This document shows, piece after piece, positions 29,137 to 39,868 of a stretch of DNA of 64,000 bases. The stretch is from an uncultured Desulfobulbaceae bacterium (lineage in GTDB: Bacteria > Desulfobacterota > Desulfobulbia > Desulfobulbales > Desulfobulbaceae): positions 62,001-126,000 of the forward strand of contig CAMYLK010000006.1 in NCBI GenBank assembly GCA_947259225.1, in the 5' to 3' direction. The first letter of the stretch is position 1; each line of letters begins with the position of its first letter. A program made the translations under genes and the position numbers. The notes under the pieces were generated by a model, which was not told where the DNA came from, ran no database searches, and worked only from the letters and a program-made list of their open reading frames with translations.

Positions 29137-29297
29137 TCAACCTTGAACGTTCTTCAGGTTAGTTTCTATTTCTCCTTTTTGCAGACTTATCCAACCGTAT
29201 TATTTAGAGGGTACCTGTAGCTTGCCATATTAAGGATAGTTTAATAGGAGTCCTTTGTGAAAATATCTCTTAATTCTCCATTTAAGATCGAATTGAA

Positions 29298-31553
29298 ATG
29301 AACAATAAAAAATCCGGAAAATCGCCCATGGAACTGCTGGCGCCGGTCGGCTCCTTTGCCTCATTTGAGGCAGCTCTCGATGAGGGTGCTGATGCAGTTT
29401 ACGTTGGCGCGCCGGAGTTGAATGCCCGTGCTCTCTCACGTGATTTCACTTACACGGAAATTAAGGCCATGATCCGGCAGGCTGCCCAAACAGGTGTGAA
29501 ATTCTATATCGCCATGAACAGCCTGCTGAAAGAAGATGAAGTTGCAAGGGCTGTTGAATGCCTGGCGTATCTGGAAGAATTGAAACCGGATGCACTCATA
29601 ATACAGGACCTGGGCCTTTTTTATCTGGCACAAAAGTATTTTCCGGGTCTTGATCTCCATGCAAGCACCCTGATGTCTGTACATAATTCCCTGGCGGTGA
29701 AGCAACTTGTGGACCAGGGATTCAAAAGGGTTGTATTGCCCAGGGAAATGTCAATTGCTGAGATAGGAATACTGTTCCGAAAGACCGGAGCAGAACTGGA
29801 GGTGTTTATTCATGGAGCCATGTGTTTCAGCTATTCCGGTTTGTGTATGTTCAGCAGTCTCCACGGCGGGAAAAGCAGCCTGCGGGGCCAGTGTGTGCAG
29901 CCTTGCCGCCGCAAGTACACATGGCAAAAGAAAAAGGGGAGAAGCAGCGGTCGTCAGTCAGGCGGCAGGGGAGCCGGTTACCTGTTTTCCATGAACGATC
30001 TGAGCGGGATACAGCACTTGGAAGAACTGGCAGATGCCGGGGTGGCATCACTGAAAATAGAGGGGCGGCTTAAAAGCGGCGAGTATGTTCGAAAAACAGT
30101 AAGGGCATACAGGCTTATGCTGGATAACCTTACCACGACGCCGGCGGCCAGGAAAAAAATTGTCGTTGAAGCTCGTCGGCTCCTCGACGAAGCCATGGGG
30201 AGGAAACGTTCGTCAGGTTTTTTTCTTAACAGTCGTCCCCAGCAGGCAATCACACCACATCTTTCCGGAAATATTGGAACTATGGTGGGTAAAGTGCATA
30301 GCCTCGATACTGTTTCACTGAAAGGAGGAAAACAGTTTTCCGTAATAACGGTATCACTGCGTCATCCAGTCAGTGTGGGTGACAGGCTCCGGCTTCACAA
30401 TGAAAAAAGCGGAGAAAGGACGAATTTCACCCTCAAATCCCTCAAAGTCGGGCAGCGTGCCGCAACCTCGGGTAAAGCCGGCCAGAAAGTAAGGATTACT
30501 CTGCAGCAGAAAGTTCCAGGTCGGTCGGTAAAGATGTTTCAGGGCAGTCTTTTCAGGGTGGATGTGAGCACTGGTAGACAGGACGAGAAACGTTCGAGGG
30601 AACGATTGCTGAAGCCACAAATAAAGAAAATTGCACCGGATACAAACAGGGTTGAGTCTATCCTTGCTGATCTTTCCGGAAAATCCCCTTTGACGCAAGG
30701 GAGGTATGTACCACATGGAGTCTGTTCCGGAAAAAAGATGAAAACGGAAAGACTGCAATGGTGGGTAAAGGTTGGTTCAATCAGGGACATGAACATCAGG
30801 CTCCCGGTTCGGCCTGAAAAATATGTTCTGCCGCTGGGTCCGGAAAACCTGGAAGACGGTCTCAGATTATTCAAAAAATACAATGGATTTATTGTGTGGT
30901 CTCTACCGCCCATAATTATGGAAGAGAACCTGGGCTGGTATTCCAGGGCACTGGCAACACTTGAGGAAAAGGGCTACCGGGAATTCCAGTCAGGACATTT
31001 TTCACAATCAGGGATGTTCAGTCGATTTAATGAGAAGCAGCATACGGTATCCATCTATGGAAACTATACTGTAAATATCTTAAACAGCCCTGCTCTTGAG
31101 GAGATGAGGGAACTGGGTTTTGCCGGGGTGCAGTTTTCCATTGAAACGGATGGTAATAACCTTGATGCGGCACTGAAAAATTTTAACCGGATGGCAGGAA
31201 AAGTGGGTGGTGACAAGACTTTCCTCGTGGGGCTGTACGTCTATGGCCGCCCTCCGCTTTTTACAGCCCGGCTTGATGACCCTGCTTATAACTATGGCAA
31301 GAGGTTTGTCAGCCCCAGGGGGGAGGAATATGTGCTCAGTCGAAATAATGACATGACCATTGCCCGTTCGGTTATTCCATTTGATCTGCTCGACAACCAG
31401 AAGAAACTGGAAAAAACGGGTATTGATTATCTGCTGGTCGATCTCAGTGACGGGAACATGAAAAAAAATGTGTCGGAATTTATTACCCATTACAGTCAGA
31501 AAGGAAAACGTTCTGCCGGAATGTCGGGTAATTTTTCTGCAAACCTAGCTTGA
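29298..31553 (+). CDS. U32 family peptidase (YhbU/RlhA-like)
   Basis: MELLAPVGSFASFEAALDEGADAVYVGAPELNARA, EVFIHGAMCFSYSGLCMFSSLHGGKSSLRGQCVQPCRRKY, LEELADAGVASLKIEGRLKSGEYV. Confidence 0.93.
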   Translation: MNNKKSGKSPMELLAPVGSFASFEAALDEGADAVYVGAPELNARALSRDFTYTEIKAMIRQAAQTGVKFYIAMNSLLKEDEVARAVECLAYLEELKPDALIIQDLGLFYLAQKYFPGLDLHASTLMSVHNSLAVKQLVDQGFKRVVLPREMSIAEIGILFRKTGAELEVFIHGAMCFSYSGLCMFSSLHGGKSSLRGQCVQPCRRKYTWQKKKGRSSGRQSGGRGAGYLFSMNDLSGIQHLEELADAGVASLKIEGRLKSGEYVRKTVRAYRLMLDNLTTTPAARKKIVVEARRLLDEAMGRKRSSGFFLNSRPQQAITPHLSGNIGTMVGKVHSLDTVSLKGGKQFSVITVSLRHPVSVGDRLRLHNEKSGERTNFTLKSLKVGQRAATSGKAGQKVRITLQQKVPGRSVKMFQGSLFRVDVSTGRQDEKRSRERLLKPQIKKIAPDTNRVESILADLSGKSPLTQGRYVPHGVCSGKKMKTERLQWWVKVGSIRDMNIRLPVRPEKYVLPLGPENLEDGLRLFKKYNGFIVWSLPPIIMEENLGWYSRALATLEEKGYREFQSGHFSQSGMFSRFNEKQHTVSIYGNYTVNILNSPALEEMRELGFAGVQFSIETDGNNLDAALKNFNRMAGKVGGDKTFLVGLYVYGRPPLFTARLDDPAYNYGKRFVSPRGEEYVLSRNNDMTIARSVIPFDLLDNQKKLEKTGIDYLLVDLSDGNMKKNVSEFITHYSQKGKRSAGMSGNFSANLA

Positions 31554-31581
31554 TTTTAACCTGAGGTATTTTTTCCATATC

Positions 31582-32469
31582 ATGCCTGACCCTAAAACAG
31601 TAGTCATTTTCGGCGGCCTGGGACTGGGAGATAACCTGGTCCAGATGGTTCTGGGAGAAAATGCCCGGGAAGCCGGGCATCAGGTTACCATGCTCAGTAG
31701 TATCATGTGTGAACTTTCTGCCTGGTTTCCTGAACATACTTTTCTGCCGTCCATTCAGCCTGAGCAGTTTGAAAGTGTGTTAAATAAATATGACCATGTT
31801 CTCTGGGCCCATGATACATTTTATCCCATATCCCCGGAACTGAAAAGCAGGTGGATCAGTTATGAGAAATATTTTCATAAACAGTACAACCGGGTTGAAA
31901 ACATGGCCCTGGCTTCAGGAGAGATTTTTGGAATCGCCGAGCCTGTCCTTAATAACGGGATTGTCATTCCGGAAGGGCTGCAGTGGAGGCACCACGAGAA
32001 ACGGGTTGTCATCCACCCCACAAGTGCTGAGGTAAGCAAGAATTGGCTTCCTTCAAGGTTTCTCAAACTGGCGGAGCGTCTTGCCGAAGCCGGCTTTGAG
32101 GTTGTTATTATCATGAGTGCCCCGGAAAAACCTGCATGGGAACCTGTCATAGGCAACCGTTTTCCCCTGATCGGCTTTGATACCGTGGAAGGCTGCGCCA
32201 GGTTTATCTATGAATCAGGCTATTTCATTGGTAATGATTCGGGTGGAGGTCACCTGGCCTCCAATCTGAATATTCCTGTCTTAAGTATTCACGGACGGAG
32301 GAGCAAAGCCAGGGATTGGCAGCCGGGCTGGGGGACAGTTGAAGTCGTCTCGCCCAGCCTCAACCTTATTGGCAGCCGGCTTCGCCAGCATTACTGGAAA
32401 TATTTCCTGCCGGTTGGAACAGTGGTAAAATATTTTCGCAGCCTGGTAGGAAGCGTTGAGGTATCGTAA
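31582..32469 (+). CDS. Glycosyltransferase family 9 (heptosyltransferase-like)
   Basis: GGLGLGDNLVQMVLGENAREAGHQVTML...VVIHPTSAEVSKNWLPSRFLKLAERL...YFIGNDSGGGHLASNLNIPVLSIHGR. Confidence 0.82.
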   Translation: MPDPKTVVIFGGLGLGDNLVQMVLGENAREAGHQVTMLSSIMCELSAWFPEHTFLPSIQPEQFESVLNKYDHVLWAHDTFYPISPELKSRWISYEKYFHKQYNRVENMALASGEIFGIAEPVLNNGIVIPEGLQWRHHEKRVVIHPTSAEVSKNWLPSRFLKLAERLAEAGFEVVIIMSAPEKPAWEPVIGNRFPLIGFDTVEGCARFIYESGYFIGNDSGGGHLASNLNIPVLSIHGRRSKARDWQPGWGTVEVVSPSLNLIGSRLRQHYWKYFLPVGTVVKYFRSLVGSVEVS

Positions 32470-32686
32470 AATATGTGTAATGTCCATAAATGAGTTTTCA
32501 GCACACAGAAGAAGTCCTTCCCCGTCCTTTCTTCTTACCTTGACAAAAACAAGGCTTTCCTTTAGTACTGCACGTTTATACACCGTGTATTCTCCCTGGT
32601 TGACGCACCCATCCGGTCAGCCAGGCATGATAAAAATTGTGAGCTTCCCCGGCAGGATTTCTGTTGCTCTGTAATAGAAGATATTC

Positions 32687-34417
32687 ATGACGAACAAAGA
32701 AATTATTTCCAGGCTTTATCCTGTTATAAAGCCTTACCGCGGCAAACTTGTCCTGGCTGTGATCGGCATGATCATAGTCGCCGGCCTTCAAGCAGCCCAG
32801 GCATGGATTGTGAAGTATGTGGTTGACGATATTTTTGTCAATAAAGATGAGACCCTGCTGAAACTTCTTCCCATAGCCTTGATAGTTCTTTTTTCTGTGA
32901 AAGGCATTTTTTACTTTATTTATTCATACGCTCTCGAGGGTGTGGGCCAGAGTGTCATACGTGATCTGCGGGACAGAATATACGTACATATCCACAGCCT
33001 GTCCCTGAATTTCTTTCACAAAAATTCCACCGGTAGCCTGACCTCACGGATAATCAACGATGTCGCTCTACTGCAGGGTGCTGTGTCGAATGCCCTTATC
33101 AGGATACTGAAAGATGCTGTCTCTGTTGTCGGCCTTCTTGTTGTAGTTTTTTATATGGACTGGCGCCTTGCAACTCTTTCAATTGTATTCCTTCCTCTTG
33201 CCTTTACACCGATTGTCTACTTTGGCAGGAGGTTCCGTAAGATCGGTACCGACTACCAGGAAACGCTTGGTGAAACCTCCGGTATCCTGCATGAGACAAT
33301 CGCCGGAGCAAGGATTGTCAAGGCATTCTGCATGGAGCATTACGAGAGGATACGGTTTGGCAAAAAAATTGATACCATTTATGACATTCTCATGAAGGAC
33401 AACTGGTACCGGAGCGTGTCACATCCCCTGATGGAAGTCATTGGGGGCCTGGCCATGGCGCTCATTATCTGGTTTGGTGGTTACCAGGTGCTGAAAGGAA
33501 ACTCGACTCCCGGTTCCTTTATGGCTTTTCTGACAGCCCTTATTATGCTGTATGAACCGATAAAAGGGGTCAGTAAGATCAACTCCACAATACAGACCGG
33601 TATGGCTGCAGCCAACAGGATTTTTACCTTGCTGGATATTCGCTCAGACATAATTGAAAAGGAAGGTGCAGATGAGCTGCCGCCGTTTAAGGATACTATT
33701 GAATTCAAAGATATTGATTTTTTCTACAATGACGAAGAGCCGGTCCTGCATAATATCAATTTGCAGGTAAAAAAAGGAGAGGTCCTTGCAGTTGTTGGCC
33801 CGAGCGGCAGCGGCAAGACTACTTTGTCCAATCTCATCCCGCGGTTTTATGATGTCCATCATGGAGAACTTCTTATTGACGGGAAGGATACGATGGATGT
33901 TACGCTTAAGTCATTGCGGAAACAGATAGCCATTGTCACCCAGCAGACCATTTTGTTCAACGATACGGTCTACAATAATATTGCCTACGGCCGGGAAGGA
34001 TGTTCCAGGGAAGAGGTCGAAGAAGCCGCCCGGGTGGCCTATGCAATCGATTTCATCCAGGAACTCCCTCAGGGTTTTGATACGATAATTGGTGAATCCG
34101 GAGCAAGGTTGTCCGGGGGAGAGCGGCAAAGGCTTTCCATTGCCAGGGCACTGCTCAAGGACACTCCTATCCTGGTACTTGACGAGGCAACCTCATCCCT
34201 TGATACCGAGTCTGAACGCCAGGTACAGAGAGCGCTTGAAAACCTCATGCAGCACAGAACAACAATTGTTATTGCACATCGATTGTCAACCATCAAGAAC
34301 GCTGACCGGATAATTGTTTTAAAAGACGGAAAGATTGTGGAGGAAGGCACGCACGATGAACTGCTTGCCCAGCACGGTGAGTATGAACTCCTTCATAAGA
34401 TGCAATATATTGACTGA
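32687..34417 (+). CDS. msbA: MsbA-like ABC transporter (permease-ATPase fusion)
   Basis: TM domain plus Walker A GPSGSGKTTL, ABC signature LSGGERQRLSIARALL, Walker B ILVLDEATSSLD. Confidence 0.9.
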   Translation: MTNKEIISRLYPVIKPYRGKLVLAVIGMIIVAGLQAAQAWIVKYVVDDIFVNKDETLLKLLPIALIVLFSVKGIFYFIYSYALEGVGQSVIRDLRDRIYVHIHSLSLNFFHKNSTGSLTSRIINDVALLQGAVSNALIRILKDAVSVVGLLVVVFYMDWRLATLSIVFLPLAFTPIVYFGRRFRKIGTDYQETLGETSGILHETIAGARIVKAFCMEHYERIRFGKKIDTIYDILMKDNWYRSVSHPLMEVIGGLAMALIIWFGGYQVLKGNSTPGSFMAFLTALIMLYEPIKGVSKINSTIQTGMAAANRIFTLLDIRSDIIEKEGADELPPFKDTIEFKDIDFFYNDEEPVLHNINLQVKKGEVLAVVGPSGSGKTTLSNLIPRFYDVHHGELLIDGKDTMDVTLKSLRKQIAIVTQQTILFNDTVYNNIAYGREGCSREEVEEAARVAYAIDFIQELPQGFDTIIGESGARLSGGERQRLSIARALLKDTPILVLDEATSSLDTESERQVQRALENLMQHRTTIVIAHRLSTIKNADRIIVLKDGKIVEEGTHDELLAQHGEYELLHKMQYID

Positions 34418-34536
34418 CAGCAGAATACTTATCTGCATTATACCTGAAGAGAATTTTAAGCCGTGAAAATTTTCTGGAACATCCTTTCCGTATCCTGAAG
34501 GTCATACATCAGCCAGGAAAAACCACCACCTGAAAT

Positions 34537-35727
34537 ATGCAGACATCTGTACAGCAAACAGCACAGCGGATAAATTCATGGCTGCTTCCATTGTTGGCAC
34601 TGAGCCTGACAGTGTCCACCTCAGCTCTCAGCGTGCTCGCCATCCTTATTTTCATTGTCTGGATTTTTGAGGGAAATTACCGGGATAAAATTTCAGAGAT
34701 ATTCAGCAACAGCGTAAGTATTGCCGTTATTTTCTACCTCGCTCTCCATGTTGTCGGGCTGCTGTGGAGTGAAGACAAATCAGGTGGATTCAGCATGCTT
34801 GAGAAACAGTGGAAACTCATGCTCATGCCTGTTTTCCTTACAATTGTTCAGCCAGAACATCGCAGAAGGTATGTCTGTTTTTTTCTGGCTGGACTGATTG
34901 GAGTTATGCTGGCTACGTACCTGTCCTGGTTTGACTTGTTCCATTATGGCGGGGCCTCGCCGGAACATCCTACGAGAAGACTGTTTCATATTGTCTATAA
35001 CCCCTTGCTGGCGCTGGGGTTTTATCTTGTGGCCCATGAGGCCCTCTGGGGAAGGCTGACACCCGGCAAAAGATCGTGTGTCATCATTATTGCACTTGCG
35101 ATGGCTCTGAACATGTTCATTACGGAGGGCAGAGCAGGGCAGGTCGCTTTCTTTGCCATGCTGGGGCTTCTTTTTCTCCAGTATTTCAGAAAAAATATCT
35201 TCAAAGGACTCATTATAGCGGGTGTTGTGTTACCTCTCATATTTGTAGCCGGGTATAAACTGAGCCCAACCTTTCACAAACGGGTGAATATGGTTGGTGA
35301 AGAGGTGAGCAGTTTTACTGACAATCCCAACACCTCCATTGGGTTGAGACTGCTGTTCTGGAAGAATTCATTGGAGATCATTAAAAATAACCCTGTATTT
35401 GGCGTAGGCACGGGAGATTTTGGCAGGGAATATGCAAAGATTAACAGTATCTCATCGCCCGGGATGGTTGCCACCGACAACCCGCATAACCAGTATGTGC
35501 TTGTTCTCTGTCAGTTTGGTCTCCTGGGCCTTGTCTCACTGTTAGCCATATTTTATGAGCAGTTAAGACAGGCTTTTGCTGTTGACGATGAATTCAGGAG
35601 GATCCGTTTTGCATTCCCTATTTTCTTCCTGGTCATTATGTTGAGTGAATCATACCTGATTGTTTATGAAACCGGGTTTGCCTTTTCCCTTTTCAGCGCT
35701 GTTTTTTACAGGGCCGAGCATTGTTAA
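34537..35727 (+). CDS. O-antigen ligase/WaaL-like polytopic membrane protein
   Basis: Multiple TMs; GVGTGDFGREYAKIN...DNPHNQYVLVLCQFGLLGLVSLL, characteristic of Wzy_C/O-antigen ligases. Confidence 0.85.
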   Translation: MQTSVQQTAQRINSWLLPLLALSLTVSTSALSVLAILIFIVWIFEGNYRDKISEIFSNSVSIAVIFYLALHVVGLLWSEDKSGGFSMLEKQWKLMLMPVFLTIVQPEHRRRYVCFFLAGLIGVMLATYLSWFDLFHYGGASPEHPTRRLFHIVYNPLLALGFYLVAHEALWGRLTPGKRSCVIIIALAMALNMFITEGRAGQVAFFAMLGLLFLQYFRKNIFKGLIIAGVVLPLIFVAGYKLSPTFHKRVNMVGEEVSSFTDNPNTSIGLRLLFWKNSLEIIKNNPVFGVGTGDFGREYAKINSISSPGMVATDNPHNQYVLVLCQFGLLGLVSLLAIFYEQLRQAFAVDDEFRRIRFAFPIFFLVIMLSESYLIVYETGFAFSLFSAVFYRAEHC

Positions 35728-35802
35728 CGGATTGTATTTCGGTATAACTTAATAAAGAAGAATCGAGACTCATTAACTGATATTACAGAGCATGTATCGA
35801 AA

Positions 35803-37083
35803 ATGGTTTCCCCCGCGCGTCATTGGCTGATTTTATCATACCGCTCAAATATTGACGGTTCAGCCTGTGCCCAGCATATAGACGACCGACTTCCTTTTTT
35901 TGAGAAGAAAGGTGTGTCGCCGGTAATGCTGACCGGTCCAATCGGCAGACGTTATGATCACAGGCCGCATTTTCGAAGCTGGTCTGTCGCGCCTTCCGGG
36001 ATCCGTTTTGAATTGCGTCATTACCTGCGTAGGCGTTTTACGAAAAGATGGCAGTTCAAAAGCGTTGAAACTCTGCTCCTGCTTCCGGTACTTCCTTTCT
36101 ATCTTCTCGAAAAGATTATTATTAACCTGGAAAGCGAGTGGTCCTGGTTTTTTCTGGCTTATATCCGGGGATATATTTTATGCCGCCGTTACCGCCCCGA
36201 GGTTATTTATTCAACAGGTGGGACTCCATCAGCTCATGCAGCGGCAAGGTTGATAAGCCGGACAACAGGATTACCCTGGCTGGCTGAAACGCAGGATCCC
36301 CTTGTTCATGATCATGACTGGTCCAGGTCTAAAAGGGTCCGCAGGATATACGAATGGATGGAGCATGATATCTGTTCTAATGCAGACGGTTTTATTTTTC
36401 TGGCACAGGCAGCCCGGAAGAACATGGCGGACAGGACAGGGATGTCAAATTGCGGCAGGGTTATTTATCCTGGCGCAAATCCGGCCTTTTTTCAAAAGGG
36501 ACTTTATGTGAAAGGCCCTCAATGCCATTTTGCCCACTTTGGTACCCTCGCCGGCAGTCGTAATCTTGTGGTATTTCTCAAGGCTGTCAGTACCCTGATT
36601 GATAACGGCAAGGTAGATCGCGACCTTATCAGAATAGATGTTTACGGGTCCCTTGACAGCGCATCGCAAAAGTCTGCTAAGCAAATGGGGTTGAAAGATC
36701 TGCTGATAGATCATGGTCCGCTTGCCCGAAAGGATGCGCTTGCCGCCATGCAGAAGGCCGACTGTCTGCTGCTCGTGCAAAACACAATATTTTTCTCGTC
36801 GGAAACCATCCCGTCAAAAGTCTACGAGTATATGCAAAGCGGGAGGCCCATTCTCGGCCTGATCCATCACAACATCGAACTGACAGAAATGTTGAATAAG
36901 AACGGATATTTTGTAGCTCCAGCAGAGGATGTGGCAGGTGTGAAAGCTGAAGTTGAAAAAATAATTGACGCGTTCCGGCAGAACTCTCTCTCGTCATATG
37001 AACAAAGCGATGTGTTGACGGTCAACAATGCTGTCGATCAGTTGATCCATATAGGAGAAGATGCCGTGATACAGATACGATGA
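35803..37083 (+). CDS. Group 1/4-type glycosyltransferase
   Basis: STGGTPSAHAAARLISRTTGLPWLAETQDP, YPGANPAFF, HFGTLAGSRNLVVFLKA, ETIPSKVYEYMQSGRPILGLI. Confidence 0.85.
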   Translation: MVSPARHWLILSYRSNIDGSACAQHIDDRLPFFEKKGVSPVMLTGPIGRRYDHRPHFRSWSVAPSGIRFELRHYLRRRFTKRWQFKSVETLLLLPVLPFYLLEKIIINLESEWSWFFLAYIRGYILCRRYRPEVIYSTGGTPSAHAAARLISRTTGLPWLAETQDPLVHDHDWSRSKRVRRIYEWMEHDICSNADGFIFLAQAARKNMADRTGMSNCGRVIYPGANPAFFQKGLYVKGPQCHFAHFGTLAGSRNLVVFLKAVSTLIDNGKVDRDLIRIDVYGSLDSASQKSAKQMGLKDLLIDHGPLARKDALAAMQKADCLLLVQNTIFFSSETIPSKVYEYMQSGRPILGLIHHNIELTEMLNKNGYFVAPAEDVAGVKAEVEKIIDAFRQNSLSSYEQSDVLTVNNAVDQLIHIGEDAVIQIR

Positions 37084-37124
37084 ACAGCCCTGAATCCCGC
37101 AAGAGAAATATTATCCCGCCAGCA

Positions 37125-37430
37125 GCAAAAGAGTTACTTCACGGTCGATGATTTATTTTGCATACCTTTTGCAGACCGGATGTTTGATGTAGTTTTTACA
37201 GTGTAGTGCTTGAGCATTTCGATTATAATGTCCGGGTCAGGGCGGTAAAGGAAATGGTGCGTGTGGTCAGGCAGGGAGGAAGGCAGGTAATCGGTCTGCC
37301 GAACCAATGCAGTTAACCTTACCGCTATTCATATGAATAGCGTAAAAAAAAACGTGGGGCCGTATACTGATGAACGCCGGCCTTATGACCTGTCAGATGA
37401 AATACAGCCTGCAGGGTAAATGTCGGGCAG
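37125..37430 (+). pseudogene. SAM-dependent methyltransferase remnant
   Basis: Frameshifted fragments VDDLFCIPFADRMFDVVFTV / VVLEHFDYNVRVRAVKEMVRVVRQGGRQVIGLPN / MNSVKKNVGPYTDERRPYDLSDEIQPAG fit a type 11/class I methyltransferase, with stops and frame changes. Confidence 0.7.
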
Positions 37431-37565
37431 ATGCGTGATACAGTGAGCAGGGAAACAGCACTTCATTTTCTTCGCAGGTTCCAGAGAATGCTGTTCCGGA
37501 TATCAGGAGTATTTAAATCGTATGAAGGTAAACTTACCATTCTCACCTTTACCAGAGAGTAGGAA

Positions 37566-38714
37566 TTGAAACTTCCTCTTGTACTCTGTATTTTCGGGAC
37601 CCGACCTGAAGCCATAAAAATGGCGCCTGTTATCCAGGAACTGGGAAAGTATGGTAATCGGGTCCGCACAAAGGTCTGTGTGACTGCCCAGCACCGTGAA
37701 ATGCTTGATCAGGTCCTGGGGCTTTTTATGATTACACCGGATTATGACCTGGATATCATGCGGGAAGGACAGGACCTGTATGACCTTACTGCCAGACTTC
37801 TCGAAAAACTCGGCCCTGTGATGGAAAAAGAAGAACCGGATCTGGTACTGGTGCACGGTGACACTACAACGACTATGGCCGCATCACTGGCAGCTTATTA
37901 CGGTGAAATAGCAGTTGGCCATGTTGAGGCGGGCCTTCGTACCGGCGATAAATCCCGTCCTTTTCCCGAAGAGATAAACAGGAGGATAACGGGATTACTT
38001 GCGGATCTACATTTTACACCGACCGAAAAAGGGAGGAAGAACCTTCTCCGGGAAGGGGTAGTGCCTGAGAGTATCCATGTTACCGGCAATACAGTTGTTG
38101 ATGCACTTTTTCAAGTTAAGAACCGGATAGAGCAGGACGAAAAACTGTGCCACCGTTTGACAGAAAAATTTTCATGGCTTGACATAAACAGGAGGCTGGT
38201 TGTGATTACCGGCCACCGCCGGGAGAATTTCGGCAGGGGAATGGAGGAAATCTGTCAGGCCCTGGTAGACCTTTCTCGGAAATGGTCCGATGTGGATTTC
38301 GTCTATCCGGTTCACCTGAACCCGAACGTGCTTGAACCGGTGGATCAGATTCTCCGCGCAGCAGACCGGAATAATCTTCATTTGATTGAACCGCTCGATT
38401 ACCTTTCCTTTGTTTATCTTCTGCTACAATCAGATGTCGTGCTCACTGATTCCGGTGGTATTCAGGAGGAGGCCCCCTCGCTGGGCAAACCAGTGGTTGT
38501 TATGCGGGAAACTACAGAGAGGCCGGAGGCTGTAGAGGCAGGGACAGTATGCCTGGCCGGCACATCAGGGGATGTCATTGTTGAAAAAGTATCAAAGCTC
38601 CTTTCCGATAGCGGGTATTATGCGGAAATGAGCCGTGCCGTCAATCCATATGGTGACGGGCTCGCCGGAGGGAGAATTGCCCGGGCAGTTACGGAATACC
38701 TGGAAAATAAATAG
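37566..38714 (+). CDS. wecB: UDP-N-acetylglucosamine 2-epimerase
   Basis: FGTRPEAIKMAPVIQEL, CVTAQHREMLDQVL, VGHVEAGLRTGDKSRPFPEEINRR, LTDSGGIQEEAPSLGKPVVVMRETTERPEAVEAGT. Confidence 0.95.
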   Translation: MKLPLVLCIFGTRPEAIKMAPVIQELGKYGNRVRTKVCVTAQHREMLDQVLGLFMITPDYDLDIMREGQDLYDLTARLLEKLGPVMEKEEPDLVLVHGDTTTTMAASLAAYYGEIAVGHVEAGLRTGDKSRPFPEEINRRITGLLADLHFTPTEKGRKNLLREGVVPESIHVTGNTVVDALFQVKNRIEQDEKLCHRLTEKFSWLDINRRLVVITGHRRENFGRGMEEICQALVDLSRKWSDVDFVYPVHLNPNVLEPVDQILRAADRNNLHLIEPLDYLSFVYLLLQSDVVLTDSGGIQEEAPSLGKPVVVMRETTERPEAVEAGTVCLAGTSGDVIVEKVSKLLSDSGYYAEMSRAVNPYGDGLAGGRIARAVTEYLENK

Positions 38715-38729
38715 TTGGATGGCAGCAGG

Positions 38730-39140
38730 ATGAGTAATACACCACAATCCGGGTTCACTTTTCTTGAAGTAATGATTGCCGTTGCAGTCATTGCCATCGC
38801 AGTGGTCACCCTTATCGGTTCACAATCACAGAGTGTTTCAACAGCTACCGTGTCACGTGAAAACATAATGGCATCACTCCTCGCCCAGAAAAAGCTCTCT
38901 CAACTGGAATCATTGGGTTTTGACGAGCTCTACTCTGAAGAAGGTGATTTTGAAGACAGCTCTACAAATTACAGATGGCAGACAGACGTGAATACCCTGA
39001 GCGGTGACGAAACAGGCATTGAAGGCACTGATGATATGCTCAAAACAATTGATCTGAATATTATGCTGGGTGAGAATAATAGAGTGGTATATAGCGTGAG
39101 ATCAATTGTCATGAAAAAAATTATACCGGAAGAAAAGTGA
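38730..39140 (+). CDS. gspI: Type II secretion pseudopilin GspI
   Basis: Prepilin motif SGFTFLEVMIAVAVIAIAVV, LAQKKLSQLE; start at ATG 38730. Confidence 0.82.
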   Translation: MSNTPQSGFTFLEVMIAVAVIAIAVVTLIGSQSQSVSTATVSRENIMASLLAQKKLSQLESLGFDELYSEEGDFEDSSTNYRWQTDVNTLSGDETGIEGTDDMLKTIDLNIMLGENNRVVYSVRSIVMKKIIPEEK

Positions 39141-39868
39141 CAACCAGTCTGAAAAAAAAATTCCCGCTGCCAGATTGTGAAAAAGGGATGACCCTGCTGG
39201 AAGTGATGCTGGCTATTATGATGCTGGCTACGGTTATGGCCATGATCTCAATTTCAATTTCCGGCAGTGTTAATGTTATTGATGCTACTGAAAAACAGGG
39301 TGAAATTTATTATCGTGCCCAGGTGACACTGCAGAGAATAAGCGAAGATCTTGTATCGGCACTTCTCGTTGAAGGAATTGAATTCACAGGCAGCAGCTCA
39401 GAGAATTCAGGTGAAACAGGAAATCTTCTGGAGTTCACTTCTACTGCACACATTGTTTTTGATCAGGAGAACGACCATCCTGGAATTGCCCTGATATCAT
39501 ATACTCTGAAGCCAGACCCGGACAATGATAATGAATTTGTTCTGCTCCGTTCTGACACCGTGCTCAGAACATTTGACCAGACAGCCGATTACAGAGATGA
39601 AGAGAAAGATGGATTTCTTCTCGGTGACCGGTTGCGATCAGTTAAATTCTCCTATTTCAACGATGCAGGTGAGGAGTTTGATACCTGGTCATCAGAACCT
39701 CAAGACAGTGATGACGAGCTGGACAGAAGACTGCCGGTATCCATTAATGTTACCCTTGAGTTCTGGCTGAATCATGAAGATGAGACCTCAATCGAGTTTA
39801 CGACGGGAGTCATGCTTCCCATGGGACTGTTAAATACCGAGGTCAGTCCGGGGGGGAACAGTGCATAA
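39137..39868 (+). CDS. gspJ: Type II secretion pseudopilin GspJ
   Basis: Prepilin motif EKGMTLLEVMLAIMMLATVMAMI; position between gspI and gspK. Confidence 0.82.
   Translation: MTTSLKKKFPLPDCEKGMTLLEVMLAIMMLATVMAMISISISGSVNVIDATEKQGEIYYRAQVTLQRISEDLVSALLVEGIEFTGSSSENSGETGNLLEFTSTAHIVFDQENDHPGIALISYTLKPDPDNDNEFVLLRSDTVLRTFDQTADYRDEEKDGFLLGDRLRSVKFSYFNDAGEEFDTWSSEPQDSDDELDRRLPVSINVTLEFWLNHEDETSIEFTTGVMLPMGLLNTEVSPGGNSA

Noticed and set aside
32281-32686. Minus-strand ORF that, read through a TGA, gives ...LPGKLTIFIMPG(U)PDGCVNQGEYTVYKRAVLKES..., a possible third selenoprotein
   Set aside because: No recognised CxxU/UxxC motif, only a weak hairpin after the TGA, and it overlaps the + strand GT9 gene within a co-directional operon; more likely chance.
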